This document shows positions 57,612 to 64,000 of a DNA stretch of 64,000 bases, piece by piece. The stretch is from NCBI GenBank assembly GCA_963854835.1, contig OY978526.1:38354501-38418500 (forward strand), given 5' to 3'. The position numbers and the translations under genes are program-made. This DNA is from Megamerina dolium. Taxonomy: Eukaryota; Arthropoda; Insecta; Diptera; Megamerinidae. Each line of letters starts with the position of its first letter. The stretch's first letter is position 1. The notes under the pieces were generated by a model. It saw only the letters and a list, made by a program, of their open reading frames with translations. It ran no database searches and was not told the DNA's origin.

Positions 57612-60244
57612 TAGTACATAAATAAGTGCGGCTAGTTGTTGATACTGGTGCTGTTGGTGGCAAAACTATAATGGAAAAACTGTTGCTCTCAGTTGCAGAG
57701 TTGCAGAGTTGCAGATTGACATACTGACACTGACACAGCTCTTCATTCATGTCGTTCTCATTCAGTTATTTTTTATATACATGAGATGTGTACACGTATG
57801 TATGAGTATGTTATATGAAACACCTGTTCATTGAGCTATAGCCTACACTTACTCATCATTCATTCAATGCCATCATTCTGCGTCATTGTTGCACATTGTA
57901 ATGGGCTTTTCGTGATATTTTTCTCATGTAAATGCTACAAAATGAAACATAAATATAGAAAATGCTAAAATCTGGCAACTACCAATGTAGCATAGGCATA
58001 TGTTCTCATGAGAAATCTTTCGAACGTTCAGAGAGAGAGAGAGAGAGAGAGAGAGTAACTCAGAGAGCTAAAAAGTAGCATCCTTTTCGGGAAATACTAC
58101 TTCCGAAGTATTTGTGAGTGACTATGTGTTCGGGTGTGTGAGTGATGAGTTTTAAGGAAAAACACCCCTTTTCGCGCAATCTCCTCCACAATCACATAAA
58201 TTGCAGTAAATATTTAAACAAGTTCGTATACCTACCATCTAAAATATAGGTATATAAAATATATATCTAAAAATGCGTAGGAATTTTTGTTTGCTTGTTT
58301 GTCGCACAATGGTCTAAAATTATTGCAACACTCTCAAAATACCATCACACCCTTCTTCTTTATCGTCATTCTTCCCCTATCTTTCGTTTCTCATTGTGTA
58401 GTTTACACTTCATTCAAAGTGCGTTCAACCGTCTTACTACTGACTATATTTTATTCGCTAAAGCACCACCCCCAATGGTTGGGTTAGTGGGCTAGTTGGC
58501 GAACGGGTGAGTGCGTGAACAAGTGAGAAGGGGTTTATTTCCTATTTTGCTGGTATGGAAATTTCACATCTTATACTCATCTGTAATGCAGGGCCAAAGA
58601 GTACATACGAAAATAAGCGTGCTCATAAATATCTATGATGTCACACTAGGGCACAATGAAACTGGTAGAAATGCGATACAATGCAGTGCATTGTTGGAAA
58701 GGTGAAGGGTAGTGTGAATCACTGGATGATGCTCGTTCAGTGATTGGTTTATCACCACTGTTACTACACTGCATGGGACTATACTGTATGTGAGTGTGTT
58801 AAAGTGCTTTTCCTAATGTGAATGTTTCATATGTTGTACCTACATACATATATAAAGAGAGATGGATGCCAATATGATATCGTAACAACTCATTGATTTG
58901 ACTGAGATCAATGTATAGTTAGAGGGTCTTTTTTTAAATTAAGATTACAGAATTTGTTCTTTCTTTTGAAATCTTGGGTATCATTTCCGAAAGAGAAAGC
59001 TTATGTTATGTCGGAAGCCATTGTATTGGAGAATTTCTTCAATTATTTGTGGTACCATCTAATTGAAACGAAAACTATTTCAGTTCAATACCGTACAAAT
59101 TTTAAAACAAGTAGACCTTCATCATCATCATATGTCCGCAAATACATATTTAAAAGATGGTAGAGGATTCTAGAGAGATTCTTCACATATCATTTGTGTG
59201 AATTTTGATACCTCCATCATATATAACTGAATTCCCATTGAATTTCTAGAAGATTCTTCTTATTTCACTTATTTGAAGTGATATATTGTGATGCTATGTT
59301 TATAAAAAAAAACACCCTTTACAATACATACATAACAGAATGGACTTTGGCAATGCTAAGAAAAGAAATAAAAATAAGAAATGCGTGTCATCATCAAATT
59401 TGTGAACATTGCCACATGGGGATGAGCTGCAAACCAATCGATTCTTTTTTAGTTGATGTTGCAACATATTCCACGACTGAGTCAGAGTGGAATCTATCGG
59501 GATACAATGATGAATGAACTATCCAGTAAGTATGTTAGAGTTGCTCCACGCTACGCAAAGTCTCAAAATTTCTTTTATTATTTAGTAAAAGTGGTTAGTG
59601 GAGTCTTATACCGGTCACTTTTATGAGCTTAGCACTTAAAATGAATTGGCTTGAGACACATTTCTGTGGAGAAGACGAAAAGGAACCGACAGTCTACTTT
59701 TGAAATGGCTGATATGTTTTTTCACGAATCAAGTTTATGGCTTTCGGGATTGACACTATTTTTTGCAGCGAAATTTGTAGTATAAGACATGTATTTGCAT
59801 CGCAAATTCTCTATACAAATCAGAACCAGTCTAACGTGTCTGTTATTGACAGTTGTTCTTCCATATCAAGTTCATGCGTAACGTCGGACGGAAGGAGAAT
59901 ACATCAACTTAATAGTATAAGGTACGTACTCGTATAAGTAAATATAGTAACGTACATGTAATTGCAGCAGCTGGGCTATAATTGATGATACATATATCAG
60001 TGGCATACATCAGAGAAGCTTACATGCTGTCGATCATCAATTGAACATGTGCATAAGTTAGATTAAATAAAAATAAATACTCATACCTACGTGTAAGTAT
60101 GCACATGAAAAGGAGAAATTGATGATTACATTTGTAATATTGAACAGGATTCAGGAAAAGTGTCTACAATCGGTAGTGAAATTGATAAAGCATTGTAAAG
60201 CATTATATTTGCAGTTTTTTCAAAAAATATTTATTTTTCTATAG
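57610..60244. other. AT-rich intergenic DNA, nothing recognised
   Basis: Contains a GA run at 58029-58054 and scattered short microsatellites. Open frames (for example 59278-59517 plus, 59737-59937 plus) have no family resemblance. No transposon boundary is visible. Confidence 0.45.
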
Positions 60245-60522
60245 AATTTCGTTCATCTTTTCTCTTCAATATTTAGTCACGAATATCGCATAGTTCATTC
60301 CACTAGTCTATAAGTAACCTCTGAATAGATTATAACTAACTGGGATAAAGCAAAGAAAATGTAAAAAAACAACAATTAATTTCAATTTCGTTCATCTTTT
60401 CTCTTCAATATTTAGTCACGAATATCGCATAGTTCATTCCACTAGTCTATAAGTAACCTCTGAATAGATTATAACTAACTGGGATAAAGCAAAGAAAATG
60501 TAAAAAAACAACAATTAATTTC
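60245..60522. repeat. 139-bp tandem duplication
   Basis: Units 60245-60383 and 60384-60522 appear identical (both start AATTTCGTTCATCTTTTC). The second unit ends within the target duplication of RTE copy B. Confidence 0.95.
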
Positions 60523-60570
60523 AATTAACATACTTACTTACTTATGTGGCCATAACAACCGAATATCGAT

Positions 60571-62450
60571 TTAGGCCGAAAATAAAATGCTTCGCCAGCC
60601 ATCTCTGTTCTTCGCTAGCTGGCGCCAGTTAGAAAATCCAAGCGCCGTCAGGTTCTTTAGTACTTGGTCTTTCCACCGGAGGTTTGGTCTTCCTCTTCTG
60701 CGTCGTCCTCCAGCGGGTTCCGAATATAACACCTTCTTAGCTGAAGCGTGTTCTTCCATTCGCTCGACATGACCTAGCCAGCGCAGCCGCTGGATTTTGA
60801 TGCGCTTTACTATGTCAATATCGGCATACAGCTCGTACAGCTCATGGTTGTACCTTATTCGGTACTCGCGACCAACGCAAATAGGTCCAAAGATCTTGCG
60901 TAGGACTTTTCTCTCGAAAACTCCAAGCATTCGCTCATCCGAGGTGGAAATTGTCCAGGCTTTAGCACCATATGTTAGGACAGGCATGATGAGAGACTTG
61001 TAGAGTGTAGTTTTCGTTCTTCGAGAGAGGGCTCGACTTCTCAATTGCTTACTCACCCCAAAGTAACACCTGTTAGCAAGAGTTATCCTACGCATGATCT
61101 CCAAGCTGACGTCATTACTGCTGTTAATGCTGGTTCCAAGATAGACAAAGTCCCTTACTACTTCAAAAGCGTAGTTTTCAACAGTGACGTGCTGTCCAAG
61201 ACGCCGGGACTCTTTGTTTGTTGACACTAGATACTTCGTCTTGCCCTCGTTCACCGTGAGACCCATCCGACGCGACTCTCTTTCCAACTCTGAGAATGCT
61301 GCACTGACTGCTCGCGTGTTCATGCCGATTATGTCAATATCGTCGGCATACGCTAACAGCATGACACTTTTGTTGAAGATATTGCCATTATGTCGTAGAT
61401 CAGCAGCTCGTATTATTTTCTCCATAATAAGATTGAAGAAGTCGCACGATAACGAATCACCTTGTCTGAAACCCCATTCGGTATTAAACGGTGCGGAGAG
61501 GTCCTTCCCAATTTTCACTGCACAACGGGAGTTATGCAGTATCATTCTACAAAGTCGAATGAGCTTTGCAGGAATACCGAACTCAGACATTGTTGCATAG
61601 AGGTAATCCATTACCGGACTGTCGAAAGCGGCTTTATAATCAGCAAATATGTGGTGTGTGTCGATCTGTTTTTCTTGGGTCTTCTCCAGGATTCGGCGCA
61701 GTGTGAAAATCTGGTCGATGGTGGATTTACCAGGTCTGAAGCCACACTGATAAGGTCCAATCCGGTTGCTGAGCATAGGCTTCAACCTTTCACACAGTAC
61801 GCTCGATAGAACCTTGTATGCGATGCTCAGGAGACTTATTCCACGGTAGTTGGCGTAAATTTTGGGGTCTCCTTTTTTATGTACAGGACAGAGAACACTG
61901 AGCCTCCAATCATCAGGCATGCTTTCATCCGACCATATTCTGCTTATGAGCTGGTGCATGCGGGTGAGCAGCTCATCGCCTCCGGTCTTAAACAACTCGG
62001 CAGGCAGGCCATCAGCACCTGCAGCTTTGTTGTTCTTCAGCCTTAAAATGGCCGTTTCAACCTCGTCATAGTCGGGTGGTGGAACATCAACACCATAATC
62101 TGTAATTGGGGTTATCGGGCAATCTCCTCCACTGGCGGAATTGTTCGTAGCATCGCCTTTCAGTAACGTGGAGAAGTGTTCCCTCCATAGGCTCAGTACA
62201 CTCTGGACGTCTGTAACCAGATTCCCATTTCCATCACGACAAGAAGAGGCTCCGGGATTTAAACCTCCACTCAGGCGCTTGATATTTTCGAAGAATTTTC
62301 GAGTCTCATTCTTGTCGGTACACATCTCTATCTCCCCACACTCGCGTCTTTCCAAATCCCTCTTCTTGCTCCTGAAAAGACATCTCTCTGCACTCCTTTT
62401 CTCTCTGTACCGCTCCTTAACAGCTCGCGTTGCGCCTGCACGTAGTTTTT
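60571..62450 (-). pseudogene. RT and C-terminal domain of RTE copy B
   Basis: One long open frame covers the whole RT: LRAGATRAVKERYREKRSAE, NNKAAGADGLPAELF, VHKKGDPKIYANYRGISLLS, CGFRPGKSTIDQIFTLRRIL, GFRQGDSLSCDFFNLIMEK and the catalytic YADD in LAYADDIDIIGMNTRAV. The C-terminal segment follows (SLIMPVLTYGAKAWTISTSD; RKIFGPICVGREYRIRYNHE; RWLGHVERMEEH; RRRRGRPNLRWKDQV), ending at a stop beside the 3' terminus. The RT part itself looks intact. It is cut off from the endonuclease by a two-base loss near 62448 relative to copy A, so the full polyprotein is not made. Confidence 0.9.
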
Positions 62451-63615
62451 CTGTAGGCGGCGTCTTTCTCTGCGGTAGCGTCGCGACACTCCTGATCATA
62501 CCACTCATTCCTCAGAGGCCGGTAGTAACCGATTACCTCCTTGGCAGCAGTAGTCATGGAGTGGGATATATGTGTCCACCGTGCGCATGTATCATCAAGT
62601 GGGGGAGTGTTCTGCATAAGCAGATCCGATAGTCGAGTGGAAAATGCATCTGCTGTCTCTGGTGATCGCAGCTTACTGACGTCGAGCTTTCTCTGTGTGG
62701 GACTTCTCTTGTTATTTGCGACACATAAGCGTGTGCGCACCTTAGCTGCAACAAGGTAGTGATCCGAGTCGATGTTGGCACCACGGATCGATTTCACGTC
62801 CATCACACTGGAAGAATGCCTTCCGTCAATCACCACATGATCAATTTGGTTTCTTGTACGTTGATCTGGAGACAGCCATGTCGCTTTGTCTATGTCGAGA
62901 TGCTGGAATCTGGTACCACCAATTACCATGTTTCGTGCTGAGGCGAAGTCGATCAGCCTCATTCCGTTATAGGGGTGTTCTGGTGGAGGCTGAATTTTCC
63001 GATAGTTGGACCAAAGGTACCTTCCTTGCCCACCCTGGCATTAAAGTCGCCAAGCACGATTTTGATATCGTGGCGGGGGCAGCGGTCATAAGCTTCTTCG
63101 AGGCGCTGAAAGAAGCTCTCCTTGGTCACATTGTCCTTCTCATCCGTCGGAGCGTGGGCACATATAAGGCTGATGTTGAAAAATTTTGCCTTGATGCGGA
63201 TTGTGGCCAGCCGTTCGTTCACAGGCGTGAACTGTGAGACAAGATGTCGCAGTCTCTTGCTGACCAAAAATCCACATCCTAATTCGTACCTTTCAGCATG
63301 GCAACTATAGTAAATGTCACAGGACGCTCTTTTGGAGCAGCCCTGTCCCGTCTATCGCATTTCCTGGAGAGCGGTGATGTCAGCTCTGTATTTTTCGAGG
63401 ACATCAACCAGCTGGATGGAGGCACCCTCCCTATAAAGGGACCGGACATTCCAGGTGCATATCCGTAAATCATTGTCCTTTTTTTGCTTGCGGGGGTCAT
63501 CAAGAAAAGCGGTAGTCCTTATCCGAGGCATATTTGTTTTTTTCATTGGGGGGGTTTTTTTATGTGGCGGGTCCCAAACCCAACGCACAACCTCTAACCA
63601 GGAGATTTTCGCCAC
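62417..63615 (-). pseudogene. Endonuclease (APE-type) part of RTE copy B
   Basis: Three frames are needed. The N-terminus (63352-63615) has LRICTWNVRSLYREGASIQL and ends at a TAG after DITALQEMR, where a Trp codon is usual. The centre (62959-63267) has NISLICAHAPTDEKDN and IKIVLGDFNARVGKEGTFGP. The last part (62417-62962) has RLIDFASARNMVIGGTRFQH, RTRNQIDHVVIDGRHSSS and GANIDSDHYLVAAKVR, with the catalytic SDH-type motif DSDHY. The domain makes the target nick in active RTE elements. Confidence 0.88.
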
Positions 63616-63659
63616 TCACTTCAGCCGCCTCCCAGCGGGTGCCACCAGATCAATTAACA

Positions 63660-64000
63660 AATTAATATAAAATTCATGCTAATAGCCAATATTTGATTGC
63701 GAACTCAACCAGCAAATGAAACTCATGTCAGTCATTAGGAGAAAAATACAAAGAATCTAGAATTTAGAAAGGTAATTTCAAAAACGTTCATTTTTGCACA
63801 TTTTTGTAGAGACAATCTTAAAATCAATATAAAATGGTTAGAAATCGAAATTGTCGAAATTTTAGTTTATCTAATTGCGAATAGTTTTGGCGCTCATACG
63901 AATTTATATGGAGCTATGGAGATTCGAACCAGTATAAAATTCTTCTATAAGAAGGATTTTTAACGGCATTAAGCAAGTTAAAAACTTTTCCATAAATCAT
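63660..64000. other. Flank right of RTE copy B, nothing recognised
   Basis: AT-rich sequence to the window edge without a credible gene or repeat. Confidence 0.5.

Larger units (their letters stand above)
60531..63649 (-). mobile_element. RTE-like non-LTR retrotransposon, copy B
   Basis: A 3.1-kb element bounded by a perfect 10-bp duplication TCAATTAACA (60521-60530, 63650-63659). It reads right to left: short 5' region, endonuclease, RT, and 3' end GGCCACATAAGTAAGTAAGTA. It is the best copy of the family that also left pieces at 3743, 29566 and 39108. Confidence 0.92.

Overview
The window looks like a dipteran (brachyceran fly) genome, most likely a tephritid fruit fly. It is AT-rich, has short GT-AG introns, and carries insect-type transposable elements: BEL/Pao, Ty3/gypsy, Jockey- and RTE-like non-LTR elements, hAT, Transib, a DD41D mariner of the rosa type first described from Ceratitis, and a (GTCY)n repeat like mini-me/DINE-1. 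Only one host gene looks intact: a single-exon, minus-strand KCTD8/12/16-family gene at 52101-52784, which I take to be the fly Ktl orthologue. A second host-derived locus, a fatty-acid-synthase-like gene running off the left edge (1-3411, minus), is a pseudogene. It keeps its introns but has a stop codon, frame changes and catalytic-region deletions.

Layout: 1-3.4 kb FAS-like pseudogene; 3.7-4.05 kb RTE 3' scrap; 4.79-15.06 kb a complete young BEL/Pao element with near-identical 542-bp LTRs, a 5-bp target duplication, a tRNA-Tyr primer site, a hAT MITE in its leader, an interrupted gag-pol and an extra 3' zinc-knuckle ORF; 15.1-15.6 kb Jockey scrap; 16.4-16.8 kb tRNA-derived SINE; 17.59-23.10 kb a hAT element with an 8-bp target duplication, containing a recent, internally deleted Ty3/gypsy element (17.74-21.64 kb) whose single 987-codon ORF joins Gag directly to integrase with no protease, RT or RNase H; 23.96-25.45 kb Transib transposase pseudogene; 25.9-29.15 kb two MITEs and the (GTCY)n repeat with 300-bp units.

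29.3-37.25 kb is a nest. Jockey-clade remnants on the minus strand are split by a BEL-related solo LTR, by an RNase H-bearing non-LTR element with an in-frame Gag-RT fusion deletion, and by an RTE-like copy. 37.3-52 kb is mostly AT-rich DNA with SINEs, (TA)n tracts and other microsatellites. Ktl sits in a stretch of about 10 kb (43.4-54.3 kb) with no recognisable transposon. After it come a DD41D mariner with both inverted repeats (54.31-55.56 kb), a SINE with a 13-bp target duplication, another Jockey scrap, a perfect-looking 139-bp tandem duplication and a nearly full-length RTE-like copy (60.53-63.65 kb).

No host operon or pathway is visible. What links the parts is transposon nesting: target duplications let most insertions be bounded to the base and ordered in time. 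The most unusual signals are the BEL accessory ORF, which repeats the triple zinc module of Gag in the env position behind a convincing splice acceptor, and the Gag-integrase gypsy derivative with near-identical LTRs.
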